From assembly GCF_013201665.1 (NCBI RefSeq), contig NZ_CP053840.1, positions 2,418,001-2,482,000 on the forward strand: a DNA stretch of 64,000 bases, given 5' to 3'. The DNA comes from Arcobacter venerupis. Its GTDB lineage: Bacteria; Campylobacterota; Campylobacteria; Campylobacterales; Arcobacteraceae. This document shows, in pieces, positions 18,357-26,698 of this stretch. The translations under genes and the position numbers were made by a program. Position 1 is the stretch's first letter. Every line of letters begins with the position of its first letter. The notes below the pieces were generated by a model that did not search any database, was not told the DNA's origin, and was given only the letters and a program-made list of their open reading frames with translations.

Positions 18357-18656
18357 TTGGAACCACAATATGAAAAAATTATTGTACTTCTTATAGTACT
18401 TACATCTGCATTTTTAACATGGAAAATGGTAAAAGATTTTTATATCACTAAAATTCATAAAATTTTTGCACATTTAATTGCAGTTATTACCTCGTCTTTT
18501 ATGTTACTTTCATCCATGTTTTTATTTATGCCTAAAAACTACCAAAGAGGTGTTGGTCCTGAAGTTGAAATAAATGTTATGAGTATTATTACAATCATAG
18601 TTATGTTAGGTGTTTTATATCTATTTTTTAAATTTATACCTGACAACAAAAAATAA
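18357..18656 (+). CDS. Small membrane protein of unknown function
   Basis: Translation starts at TTG 18357, with AAAGGA nine bases upstream. The 99-residue product has three predicted membrane segments (about residues 7-23, 36-58 and 76-92). No family was recognised. It lies 17 bp before proA and is probably co-transcribed with it, although nothing suggests a role in proline synthesis. Confidence 0.65.
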   Translation: MEPQYEKIIVLLIVLTSAFLTWKMVKDFYITKIHKIFAHLIAVITSSFMLLSSMFLFMPKNYQRGVGPEVEINVMSIITIIVMLGVLYLFFKFIPDNKK

Positions 18657-18673
18657 ATTTTATAGGAATTATT

Positions 18674-19906
18674 ATGCAAGCATTTTTAGAAGAGGCTAAA
18701 AGATCTAGCCGAACTATTGCGAACCTAAGTACTGCTGTTAAAAATAAAGTTTTAAATGAAATGGCTGATGCTTTAATGAATCACTGTGATTTTATCATTT
18801 CACACAATGAAAAAGATATGATAGATGCAAGAGTAAATAATTTAAGTGAAGCTTTACAAGACCGATTACTTTTAACAGGAGAGAGAGTAAAAGAGATGTC
18901 AGATGCAATTAGACAAATTGCATCACAAACTGAACCAGTAGGAAGAATCTTAGATGGTTGGGTTACAAAAGATGGCTTAAACATCCAAAAAGTATCTATT
19001 CCAATTGGTGTAATTGGAATTATTTATGAAAGCCGTCCAAATGTTACAAGTGATACAGCAGCACTTTGTTTTAAAAGTGGAAATGTATGTGTTTTAAAAG
19101 GTGGAAAAGAAGCTGAACATTCAAATAAAGCAATTGCTGTTGTTTTAAAAGAAGTATTAGCAAAAAACAAACTTCCAGAGCAAGCAATATCTTTACTTCC
19201 AGATTCTAGTAGAGAAGGTGTAGCCAAACTTATAAAACAAAACAAATACGTAGATTTAATTGTTCCTCGTGGTGGAGAAGCTTTAATTAAATATGTAAGT
19301 GAAAACTCATCAGTTCCAGTTATAAAACATGATAAAGGTATTTGTCATATTTATGTGGATAAAGATGCAGCACCAGCGAAAATAATTGATATTGCAATAA
19401 ATGCAAAATGTCAAAGACCAAGTGCTTGTAATTCAATGGAAACACTTTTAATACATGAAGATATTGCACCATATATTTTATCTGGACTTGAAGATGCATT
19501 TGCAGAACAAGGCACTATTTTAAAAGGTTGTAGTGAAACACTAAAATATATTAGAGTAATTCCAGCAACACTTGAAGATTATGATACAGAATATTTAGCT
19601 AATATTTTAAATATTAAACTTGTAAAAAATGTTGATGAAGCAATTGTTCATATTCAAAGACATGGTTCAGGACACTCAGAAGCAATTTTAAGTGAAAATT
19701 ATTCAACTGTAAATAAATTTTTAAATGAAGTTGATGCAGCTTGTGTTTATGCAAATGCAAGTACAAGATTCACTGATGGTGGAGCTTTTGGATTAGGGGC
19801 TGAAGTTGGTATTTCAACAAACAAACTTCATGCAAGAGGACCAATGGGAATAAGTGACTTAACAACATTTAAATACAAAATTTATGGTTCTGGTCAAGTT
19901 AGATAA
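18674..19906 (+). CDS. proA: Glutamate-5-semialdehyde dehydrogenase (gamma-glutamyl phosphate reductase)
   Basis: The 410-residue protein reduces gamma-glutamyl phosphate with NADPH, the second step of proline synthesis. It has the aldehyde-dehydrogenase-like fold with IPIGVIGIIYESRPNVT near residue 110, CVLKGGKEA near residue 138 and the catalytic cysteine in QRPSACNSMET (about residue 252). The ending FGLGAEVGIS and HARGPMGISDLTTFKY is characteristic of ProA. Length matches the family. AGGAAT lies upstream of the ATG. No proB is visible nearby. Confidence 0.96.
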   Translation: MQAFLEEAKRSSRTIANLSTAVKNKVLNEMADALMNHCDFIISHNEKDMIDARVNNLSEALQDRLLLTGERVKEMSDAIRQIASQTEPVGRILDGWVTKDGLNIQKVSIPIGVIGIIYESRPNVTSDTAALCFKSGNVCVLKGGKEAEHSNKAIAVVLKEVLAKNKLPEQAISLLPDSSREGVAKLIKQNKYVDLIVPRGGEALIKYVSENSSVPVIKHDKGICHIYVDKDAAPAKIIDIAINAKCQRPSACNSMETLLIHEDIAPYILSGLEDAFAEQGTILKGCSETLKYIRVIPATLEDYDTEYLANILNIKLVKNVDEAIVHIQRHGSGHSEAILSENYSTVNKFLNEVDAACVYANASTRFTDGGAFGLGAEVGISTNKLHARGPMGISDLTTFKYKIYGSGQVR

Positions 19907-19925
19907 TTTTATAATTAGGAAAAAA

Positions 19926-19979
19926 ATGTCAAAGAAAAATTATGTAGAAGCTTCATTTGAAGCTATAGTGAAAATATAA
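19926..19979 (+). CDS. Possible 17-codon leader ORF coupled to the GH17 gene
   Basis: ATG 19926 follows AGGAAA and opens 17 codons (MSKKNYVEASFEAIVKI). Its TAA stop shares a base with the ATG of the next gene (TAATG at 19977-19981). The glucanase gene has no clear ribosome binding site of its own, so coupling to this leader is plausible. There is no direct evidence that it is translated. Confidence 0.3.
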   Translation: MSKKNYVEASFEAIVKI

Positions 19980-21913
19980 TGAAAAAAGTATCATTAACAC
20001 TAGCAAGTTTATTTGTTGTTGTACTATTTTGGTATATTTTAGGGGCTGTTTTAGTTTTAAAAGATAATTCAAGTACTTTTTCAAAACTTCAATGTGTATC
20101 TTATGCTCCATTTGGAAAAGATGATTCACCTTTTATGATGGATAAAGGTTTAGTAATTTCAGAAGAGCTTATTAAAAATGACTTGCAATTACTTTCTAAA
20201 TACACAAATTGTATTAGAACTTATTCAACAGTAGGTTTAGAAATGGTTCCTAAAATTGCTAGGGAACATAATCTAAAAATGCTTATGGGTGCATGGGTAA
20301 ATGGAGATGAAAAATCAACACAAAAAGAGCTAGATACTTTAATTAAACTAGCAAGTGAGAATAAAGATATAGTAAATGCGGTTATTGTTGGAAATGAAGC
20401 CTTATTAAGAGGTGATTTATCTGATAAACAACTTTATAAATATATCAAACAAGTAAAGACAGCACTTCCTGATACTCAAGTTACTTATGCAGATGTTTGG
20501 GAATATTGGCTTAAATATCCAAATATTAGAGAAGTTACAGATTTTGTAACGATTCATATTCTTCCTTATTGGGAAGATGATCCAATGAATATTAGTGATT
20601 CAATTAAACATTTAGCAAATGTAAGAGAAGAAGTTGAAGCAATATTAAAAGATAAAAATATCTTAATTGGAGAGACAGGTTGGCCATCTGAGGGAAGAAT
20701 GAGGGAAGATGCACTTCCAAGTAAAACTAATCAAGCCATCTTTGTGAGAGAATTTGTAAAATTAGCACAAGAAAAAAACTGGAATTACAACATTATTGAA
20801 GCTTTTGACCAACCATGGAAAAGACAAAGTGAAGGTGCTGTTGGAGGATATTGGGGATTTTTTGACAAAGACAGAGTTGATAAACATGTATTTACAGGAG
20901 ATGTTTCAGATTTTCCAAATTATAAATATTTAGGATTTGGTTCACTATTACTTGTTTTAGTTTTTTCATTTTTATTAAAAAATTCAACTATTTCAACAAA
21001 AAAAGTAGTTCTATTTAGTGTTGTAAATACACTTTTTGCAATTTTATATATGTTACAAATGGAACAGTTTGATATAACAGTTAGGTCAAGTGGAGAAGTT
21101 GTTTGGGCAACTTTGGTTTTAATAACACATATTTTCATCTACTATTTTGCACTTTCAAGTATTGCTAAAAATACAAAACCTGAAATTATTGCTATTAGAG
21201 AAATTATCAAAGATAAACATATAAATACAAATACTTTGCCAATGATGTTATTTTATTCATCATTTATTTTTGTATTAATTTCAACAATAATCCTTGCATT
21301 TGAAGGAAGATATAGAAATTTTGAAGTTTATATATTTGCTATTTCTGCTATTTCATTTGTTTTACTTTATGGTGGGAAATTTGTAAATATGCAGTTTAAA
21401 GAGTTTGAAAAATTATCATTTTTAATTCTTTTAATAACAACAGCAATCACATTTTATAATGAAGGTTCTTTAAATATTTTCTCAAATATTTGGGTTATGA
21501 TAGCTTTAGTTTTCACTTTTATACTATTTAGAGGAAGCAAAGATACTTCATTTAGTAGTTTAAAAAATGTAATTAAGTATATTGTAGTATTTTTTGCAAT
21601 TGCAGCTTCATTTAGATATGGATTTGTTTCAGATAAAGATATTATCGCTCAATGTAATTTAAATGATGACACATTGCTTTGTGGCTTTAAAAATGAAATT
21701 GGATACTTAGGATATATTGGAGTGTTTGGAATTATTGCTATTTTTAGTGCAATTATTGCTTTAGTTACTAGAAACAAACAATTTATACTTGCTGCTTTAT
21801 TTATATCTATTTTTGCTATTATGATGTTTAATACAATTGTAGGATCAATAGCATTTATTTTAACTACTATGATTTTGTGTAAAGAAAAAAACCTAAAAGT
21901 TTTAAACTCTTAG
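19979..21913 (+). CDS. Glycoside hydrolase family 17-like protein with a C-terminal membrane domain
   Basis: The 644-residue protein has an N-terminal membrane segment, then a GH17-type (beta/alpha)8 domain over about residues 35-315. Signs of the fold are CIRTYSTVGLEMVPKIARE, the acid-base region VIVGNEALLRG (glutamate in GNEAL), and the nucleophile region ILIGETGWPSEG (glutamate in GETGWPS). Both catalytic glutamates are present. About nine membrane helices fill residues 320-640. GH17 enzymes act on beta-1,3-glucans, so it may process a periplasmic or exported glucan as it is made; that role is inferred. A 17-codon frame precedes it. Confidence 0.82.
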   Translation: MKKVSLTLASLFVVVLFWYILGAVLVLKDNSSTFSKLQCVSYAPFGKDDSPFMMDKGLVISEELIKNDLQLLSKYTNCIRTYSTVGLEMVPKIAREHNLKMLMGAWVNGDEKSTQKELDTLIKLASENKDIVNAVIVGNEALLRGDLSDKQLYKYIKQVKTALPDTQVTYADVWEYWLKYPNIREVTDFVTIHILPYWEDDPMNISDSIKHLANVREEVEAILKDKNILIGETGWPSEGRMREDALPSKTNQAIFVREFVKLAQEKNWNYNIIEAFDQPWKRQSEGAVGGYWGFFDKDRVDKHVFTGDVSDFPNYKYLGFGSLLLVLVFSFLLKNSTISTKKVVLFSVVNTLFAILYMLQMEQFDITVRSSGEVVWATLVLITHIFIYYFALSSIAKNTKPEIIAIREIIKDKHINTNTLPMMLFYSSFIFVLISTIILAFEGRYRNFEVYIFAISAISFVLLYGGKFVNMQFKEFEKLSFLILLITTAITFYNEGSLNIFSNIWVMIALVFTFILFRGSKDTSFSSLKNVIKYIVVFFAIAASFRYGFVSDKDIIAQCNLNDDTLLCGFKNEIGYLGYIGVFGIIAIFSAIIALVTRNKQFILAALFISIFAIMMFNTIVGSIAFILTTMILCKEKNLKVLNS

Positions 21914-21929
21914 GTTTTGCTATTAATAT

Positions 21930-21973
21930 TTTGTACTAAATTTATAATCTTTTTTATAAATCTTAGTACAAAT
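21930..21973. terminator. Bidirectional terminator between convergent genes
   Basis: TTGTACTAA with TTTATAA pairs with TTATAAA and TTAGTACAA around a TCTTTT loop, and T or A runs flank the stem on both sides. It lies between the GH17 gene and the convergent periplasmic protein gene. A weaker AACCTAA/TTAGGTT stem overlaps the GH17 stop (about 21891-21917). Confidence 0.65.
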
Positions 21974-21979
21974 TTTTAT

Positions 21980-22681
21980 CTATTTTGAGTAAGTTTTCCC
22001 TGTTTGTTTCATCATATCTTCTACCATTTTTTCTTGATCAGGACTTAATTCAGGAACTTCTGAATTATTATTTAATACATCATCCATAACTTTTACAGGA
22101 AATGGTGGTAATTTAAATTTATCATCTTTAATATCAATATTAAATACAGCTAATTTTGCTTGTTGTATTTGAATAATTCCCAAAGATTTACTTACAAATT
22201 TTAATGGAACTGTATTATAAATCCAAATTTTATCTTCACCTAATTGCCAAATATCACATTTGTAACCTAAAATTTCTTCTGAACCAATTTTTTTAGCTCC
22301 CATAGAACTTAATGTTTCGCTATTTTTTAAATTTAAGAAAGGATTCTCTTCATCTACAACCATCTCTTGTTGATAAGTTACTTTTTCATCAAAATCAACA
22401 TTATAAATTTTATTACCAACTATTTTTGTAATATTATGTTCTTCTTCTTTATCATCTGTTACAATTTGAACTATTTTATCTTCTGATAATTCTAATTGTC
22501 CATAATCTTTAAAGTATAACTTACTACTTCCACTCACTGATGCTTCACTTCCCATAACATCACCATTACCTGAAATTTCGTACTCAACAATAGCTGATTT
22601 AATATCATATCTATTTGATTGAGCAAATAAACCAACTACCCCAAATAATAAAAATCCAAAAATATATTTTGATTTTCCCAC
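21980..22681 (-). CDS. Periplasmic protein of unknown function
   Basis: The 233-residue product has a signal peptide (KYIFGFLLFGVVGLFAQS) with likely cleavage after FAQ. The mature part is rich in beta-strand sequence (YEISGNGDVMGSEASVSGSS) and contains LGYKCDIWQLGEDKIWIYN, similar in style to DUF4412-like outer-membrane-associated proteins. One cysteine is present. The gene stands alone, reading away from ccoG. Confidence 0.65.
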   Translation of the reverse strand: MGKSKYIFGFLLFGVVGLFAQSNRYDIKSAIVEYEISGNGDVMGSEASVSGSSKLYFKDYGQLELSEDKIVQIVTDDKEEEHNITKIVGNKIYNVDFDEKVTYQQEMVVDEENPFLNLKNSETLSSMGAKKIGSEEILGYKCDIWQLGEDKIWIYNTVPLKFVSKSLGIIQIQQAKLAVFNIDIKDDKFKLPPFPVKVMDDVLNNNSEVPELSPDQEKMVEDMMKQTGKTYSK

Positions 22682-22811
22682 TCTTTTATCCTCTGTCTAA
22701 ATTGAGCGAATTATACATCTAATCCCCTAAATAAAGCAATACAAAAATTTAATAAATACCACCAAATGAACACTATTTTTACTTAATATAATAAAAATAA
22801 AAGGAGCTTTT

Positions 22812-24137
22812 ATGACTTATTCTAAAAAAAGATATTTTGTCTACTTTGCATTAACACTATTTATAATGTTAGTGCCTTTTATAACAATAAATGACAATCA
22901 TTTATTATTATTGTCTTTTGATAAATTACAATTCCATTTTTTAGGTCTTGTATATAGTGTTAGTGAACTTTATGTTATGCCATTTTTACTTATGTTTTTA
23001 TTCATAGGAATTTTTGCCCTAACTTCAATGTTCGGAAGAATCTGGTGTGGATGGAGCTGTCCACAAACTATGTTTAGAGTAATTTATAGAGATTTAATCG
23101 AAAGTACAATTCTTGATTTAAGAAGAATTAAAAATAAACAAAAAGATATTGATTATAGTAAAGGTTCAAATCAAATAAAAAAATATATTGCAGTTTTATT
23201 ATGGTTTGTGATTACTTTAATAATTTCTTCAAATTTCATGCTTTATTTTATTCCACCTGAAGACTTTTTTGTTTATTTACAAAATCCATTAGATCACAGT
23301 TTTATGATTATATTTATTTTAACAGTTGCCCTATTTTTAGTATATGATATAGTTTTTATGAAAGAAAATTTCTGTGTTTATATCTGTCCATATTCTAGAA
23401 TTCAATCTGTTTTATATGATGATGACACAAAACAAGTAAATTATGATTACAACCGAGGTGGAAAAGTTTATGAGAATAATGTTAAATCAATCTTTAAAGT
23501 AAAAGAGTGGAGTAAAAATGAAGAGTGTACAACTTGTGAAGCTTGCGTAAAAGTTTGTCCTACTCATATTGATATTAGAAAAGGTTTACAAGTTGAGTGT
23601 ATAAATTGCCTTGAGTGTAGTGATGCATGTGCTAGTGTTATGGGAAAATTAAATAAAGAGTCACTAATTCATTGGGGAAGTACAAACAAAATTTTAAACA
23701 AAAAGAATGTGTCTATTTTTACTAAAAAGAATACAACATATTTTGTATCTCTATTTTTATGTATATTCTTAGCATTTTATTTCTCACTAGAAAAAGAGAA
23801 TTTTTTAGTAAATGTTAATAAAACAACAGAACTTTATAGCGTTAAAGAAAATGGTACTATTTCAAACAACTATATTTTAACTATTCATAATACTCAAGAT
23901 AAAGATTATACTTTTGATATTAGATTACTTGATGACAAAGATTTCAAAATAAAAAGATTTGAAAGTGTTAAACTAAAAGCTGGTGAAAAAACTAAAAAAA
24001 TTCTACTTTTAGAAACTACAGATGATTTCAAAAAATTAGAGAAAAAACCATCAAAAGTTTCGATAGAAATATTTACACAAGAAAATGAGAAAATAAAAAT
24101 CTTAAGACAAATAGCTTTCTTTTATCCAAAAAACTAA
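22812..24137 (+). CDS. ccoG: Cytochrome c oxidase accessory protein CcoG (FixG/RdxA-type)
   Basis: The 441-residue membrane ferredoxin has five membrane helices, an NapH-type motif CGWSCPQTMFR and a second CxxxCP site (CVYICPYSRIQ). Two [4Fe-4S] ferredoxin motifs follow (CTTCEACVKVCP and CINCLECSDAC, about residues 240-275). The C-terminal Ig-like IG_FixG domain is present. CcoG is needed for the copper delivery that assembles cbb3 oxidases, with a proposed copper-reducing role. The ccoNOPQ genes are not in this window. AAGGAG lies seven bases before the ATG. It overlaps the convergent kinase gene by 4 bp. Confidence 0.94.
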   Translation: MTYSKKRYFVYFALTLFIMLVPFITINDNHLLLLSFDKLQFHFLGLVYSVSELYVMPFLLMFLFIGIFALTSMFGRIWCGWSCPQTMFRVIYRDLIESTILDLRRIKNKQKDIDYSKGSNQIKKYIAVLLWFVITLIISSNFMLYFIPPEDFFVYLQNPLDHSFMIIFILTVALFLVYDIVFMKENFCVYICPYSRIQSVLYDDDTKQVNYDYNRGGKVYENNVKSIFKVKEWSKNEECTTCEACVKVCPTHIDIRKGLQVECINCLECSDACASVMGKLNKESLIHWGSTNKILNKKNVSIFTKKNTTYFVSLFLCIFLAFYFSLEKENFLVNVNKTTELYSVKENGTISNNYILTIHNTQDKDYTFDIRLLDDKDFKIKRFESVKLKAGEKTKKILLLETTDDFKKLEKKPSKVSIEIFTQENEKIKILRQIAFFYPKN

Positions 24138-25450
24138 AGAGCTTTTTCAATAAAGAGGGAAAATAAAACACCCTCTTTTTTGTTTTCAACAAAAATTTTT
24201 CCTGCAAAACTCTCTTCAATAATCATTTTACAAAGATATAAGCCAATTCCAGTTCCTTCTTCTTTAGTTGTAAAATATGGTTCGAATATCTTCTTTAAGT
24301 TTTTACTTTTTATTCCGCCACCATTATCTTCTAAAGAGATTATTACCTCAGCTTGATTTGCTGATATATTAATTTTTATTTTAGGATTTTCTATGTTTTT
24401 CAAAATATCAATAGAGTTTGAAATAATTGCAATTAAAACTTGTGAAAGTTCACTTTTTACTCCAAATATTTTAATCTCTTCATAAACTTCAAACTTTGAT
24501 TCTAAAGTTATATTATTAGTTTTTAAATCTGCACTTAATATTGTTGTAGCATTTTGAACTGCATCTTTAACACTAAAAAGCTTTTTTTCTTTATCTTGCG
24601 TATAAAAATCTTTAAAATCATCTATTGTTTTTGATAAAAATTGCAACTGTTCATTCGCTTGTAAAACTTTTTTATCAAAATACTCTTCGTCTAATTTTTG
24701 AGTATTAAACCTTTTTTTCAGATTCATTAATATATATGAGATATTATTTAAAGGTTGTCTAAATTGATGGGTTATATTAGCAATCATTTCCCCTGATTTT
24801 ACAAATTTTGATTGCTGTAAAATCATCTTTTCAAAACTTTTATTTTCATTTTTTAATTCATTATATTTTGCAGCTATTGAAGTTGTAAAAAGTATTGCTT
24901 CTAGTGTAAAAACAACAAGAACAATATCAAAATATCCACTTTGAATATAAAAATCCTTAAAATCAAAAACAAATAAAACAATACATAAAACAGACCAACC
25001 AATTACATAAATGAGTGTTGGTTTAAATCCATCTTTTAAGTTAAAAATAATCGAAATAAATAAAATTGCATAAATAATAGTATAAGGAATATATTCAAAT
25101 AAAAGATAGTGATAAACAGCTGTTAAAATCACAACATTTAAAAGTAAAGTGTTAATTATTAACTCTTTATAGTTTGTGATTTTTGGTAAAAACTTTCCTT
25201 CATAAAAATTTATAGCAAAAATCATAGCACTAAGACTTGCAAATACTAAAGATAACTCTTGAACCAAAACTGCAATATTAAATAATTTACTATAAGAGAC
25301 AATATAAACTAAAGAAAAAACTTGCATAAAACAGTAACTTATATAAAATATCTCTTTTGAATATACATATCTAATAAATGTATATATTATTGTCATTATT
25401 AATATACCAAAAGTTATACCATAAAAAAGAATGAGATTTATTTCAGACAT
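24134..25450 (-). CDS. Sensor histidine kinase with an N-terminal membrane domain
   Basis: The 438-residue protein has about seven membrane helices in residues 5-195, without a large periplasmic domain. A coiled linker and a HisKA box (MIANITHQFRQPLNNISYIL, with the histidine near residue 226) follow. The ATPase has an N box (LIAIISNSIDIL), G1 (LEDNGGGI) and G2 (GTGIGLYLCKMI). It starts 8 bp inside the upstream regulator gene, so the pair is one operon. Its membrane-embedded sensor suggests detection of a membrane signal. The ligand is not known. Confidence 0.88.
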   Translation of the reverse strand: MSEINLILFYGITFGILIMTIIYTFIRYVYSKEIFYISYCFMQVFSLVYIVSYSKLFNIAVLVQELSLVFASLSAMIFAINFYEGKFLPKITNYKELIINTLLLNVVILTAVYHYLLFEYIPYTIIYAILFISIIFNLKDGFKPTLIYVIGWSVLCIVLFVFDFKDFYIQSGYFDIVLVVFTLEAILFTTSIAAKYNELKNENKSFEKMILQQSKFVKSGEMIANITHQFRQPLNNISYILMNLKKRFNTQKLDEEYFDKKVLQANEQLQFLSKTIDDFKDFYTQDKEKKLFSVKDAVQNATTILSADLKTNNITLESKFEVYEEIKIFGVKSELSQVLIAIISNSIDILKNIENPKIKINISANQAEVIISLEDNGGGIKSKNLKKIFEPYFTTKEEGTGIGLYLCKMIIEESFAGKIFVENKKEGVLFSLFIEKAL

Positions 25451-26123
25451 CTATTTTATAACCACTATTTGTAAGATTTAAAATTAGATTTTTAGGGATT
25501 TTAGTTTTTAGATTTTTAACTAATGTTTTTAAAGCATCTTTAGTCATAACACTATCGCTCCAAACATAATTTTCTATCTCTTCATAACTTACATATCTAT
25601 TTCTATTTTTTACTAAGAGCTCTAAAAAAACAAGCTCTTTTGCTCTTAGTTTTACAATTTCATTTTCAATTACTAAGTTTTTATTAAACATATCAAAATA
25701 TATATTTTCTTGTAGTTTTACAATATTTGATTGATTATTTTCTAAACTATCTATACATAAAAACAAAGCTTCTTCAAACTCTTTTTCACGTACTGGTTTT
25801 ACTAGATATTTTACAAGTCCTAACTCAATTGCTTTTAATAAATAATCCTTATCACAAAAAGCAGTGATAATAATGATTTGAGTATCTTTATCTTTTTGTC
25901 TAATTCTTTTTACAAACTCTAAACCATTTAATTTTGGCATTTGAATATCTGTGATTATAATATCTGGTTTATGTTTTTCGTATAATTGTAAAGCAATAAT
26001 TGCATCACTTGCTTCATAGATTTGCTCAAAAAAGTTTTCTAAATACTCAATACCATTTTCTCTTGCAATCTCATCATCTTCAACATACAAAATTTTTATA
26101 TTTTTATATAATTTTTTTATCAT
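25443..26123 (-). CDS. Response regulator, receiver plus winged helix (OmpR-like)
   Basis: The 226-residue protein has a receiver with acidic residues D16/D17, phospho-acceptor D59 (DIIITDIQMPK), and lysine in KYLVKPVREKE. A winged-helix DNA-binding domain follows (EEIENYVWSDSVMTKDALKT, then LTNSGYKIDV). It resembles the regulator at 6860-7558 in length and layout. Its gene comes first in the pair and overlaps the kinase gene by 8 bp. The target is unknown. Confidence 0.88.
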   Translation of the reverse strand: MIKKLYKNIKILYVEDDEIARENGIEYLENFFEQIYEASDAIIALQLYEKHKPDIIITDIQMPKLNGLEFVKRIRQKDKDTQIIIITAFCDKDYLLKAIELGLVKYLVKPVREKEFEEALFLCIDSLENNQSNIVKLQENIYFDMFNKNLVIENEIVKLRAKELVFLELLVKNRNRYVSYEEIENYVWSDSVMTKDALKTLVKNLKTKIPKNLILNLTNSGYKIDV

Positions 26124-26147
26124 TTGAAATTATATCTTATAAATGAT

Positions 26148-26164
26148 TATGATAAAATTCCGCC
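26148..26164 (+). promoter_or_regulatory. -10 element of a possibly leaderless ogt transcript
   Basis: TATGATAAAAT holds an extended -10 (TAAAAT at 26153-26158), with the ogt ATG only seven bases further on at 26165. Transcription would start at or next to the ATG. No Shine-Dalgarno sequence lies in between (TCCGCC). Confidence 0.45.
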
Positions 26165-26698
26165 ATGAGAGAATATAAAACCCAAACAAAAGAGTTAATT
26201 TTAACAACAACATTTTCAACCCCAATTGGTGAAATGTTTGCTGCTGCTTCAAAAAAAGGTATTGTAATGCTTACATTTTTTATGCCTTTTCATCTTGAAG
26301 CTAAAATCCAAACTTTAAAAAATATTTTGGATGCAGAGGTAATTCCTAGCAATTGTGAAATATTTGAAGCTTTAAAAACTCAACTTGAAGAATACTTCAA
26401 AAAACAAAGAACAACATTTGAAATACCTTTACAATTAATCGGTTCACCATTTCAAATAAAATGTTGGAAAGAGTTACTCAAAATTCCTTATGGAAAAACA
26501 ATAACTTATAAAGATGAAGCAAAAAATATAAATCAAGAAAAAGCTTATAGAGCTGTAGGTAATGCAAATGGACAAAATATGATAGCTATACTTGTTCCTT
26601 GTCATAGAGTGATTTCAACTAATGGGGAAATTGGTGGATATAGTAGTGGTGTTGAAAAAAAAGAATTTTTATTAAAGTTAGAGAAGAATGATAAATAA
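26165..26698 (+). CDS. ogt: Methylated-DNA--[protein]-cysteine S-methyltransferase
   Basis: The 177-residue protein has the acceptor motif ILVPCHRVI with the reactive cysteine at C146, the helix-turn-helix region YGKTITYKDEAK, and AVGNANGQN. It takes methyl groups from O6-methylguanine in one step and is then inactive. Only this start allows the N-terminal TTFSTPIGEMFAA strand to be complete, although no Shine-Dalgarno sequence is seen. It overlaps manB by 11 bp and starts a three-gene cluster with manB and a nitrilase. Confidence 0.94.
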   Translation: MREYKTQTKELILTTTFSTPIGEMFAAASKKGIVMLTFFMPFHLEAKIQTLKNILDAEVIPSNCEIFEALKTQLEEYFKKQRTTFEIPLQLIGSPFQIKCWKELLKIPYGKTITYKDEAKNINQEKAYRAVGNANGQNMIAILVPCHRVISTNGEIGGYSSGVEKKEFLLKLEKNDK

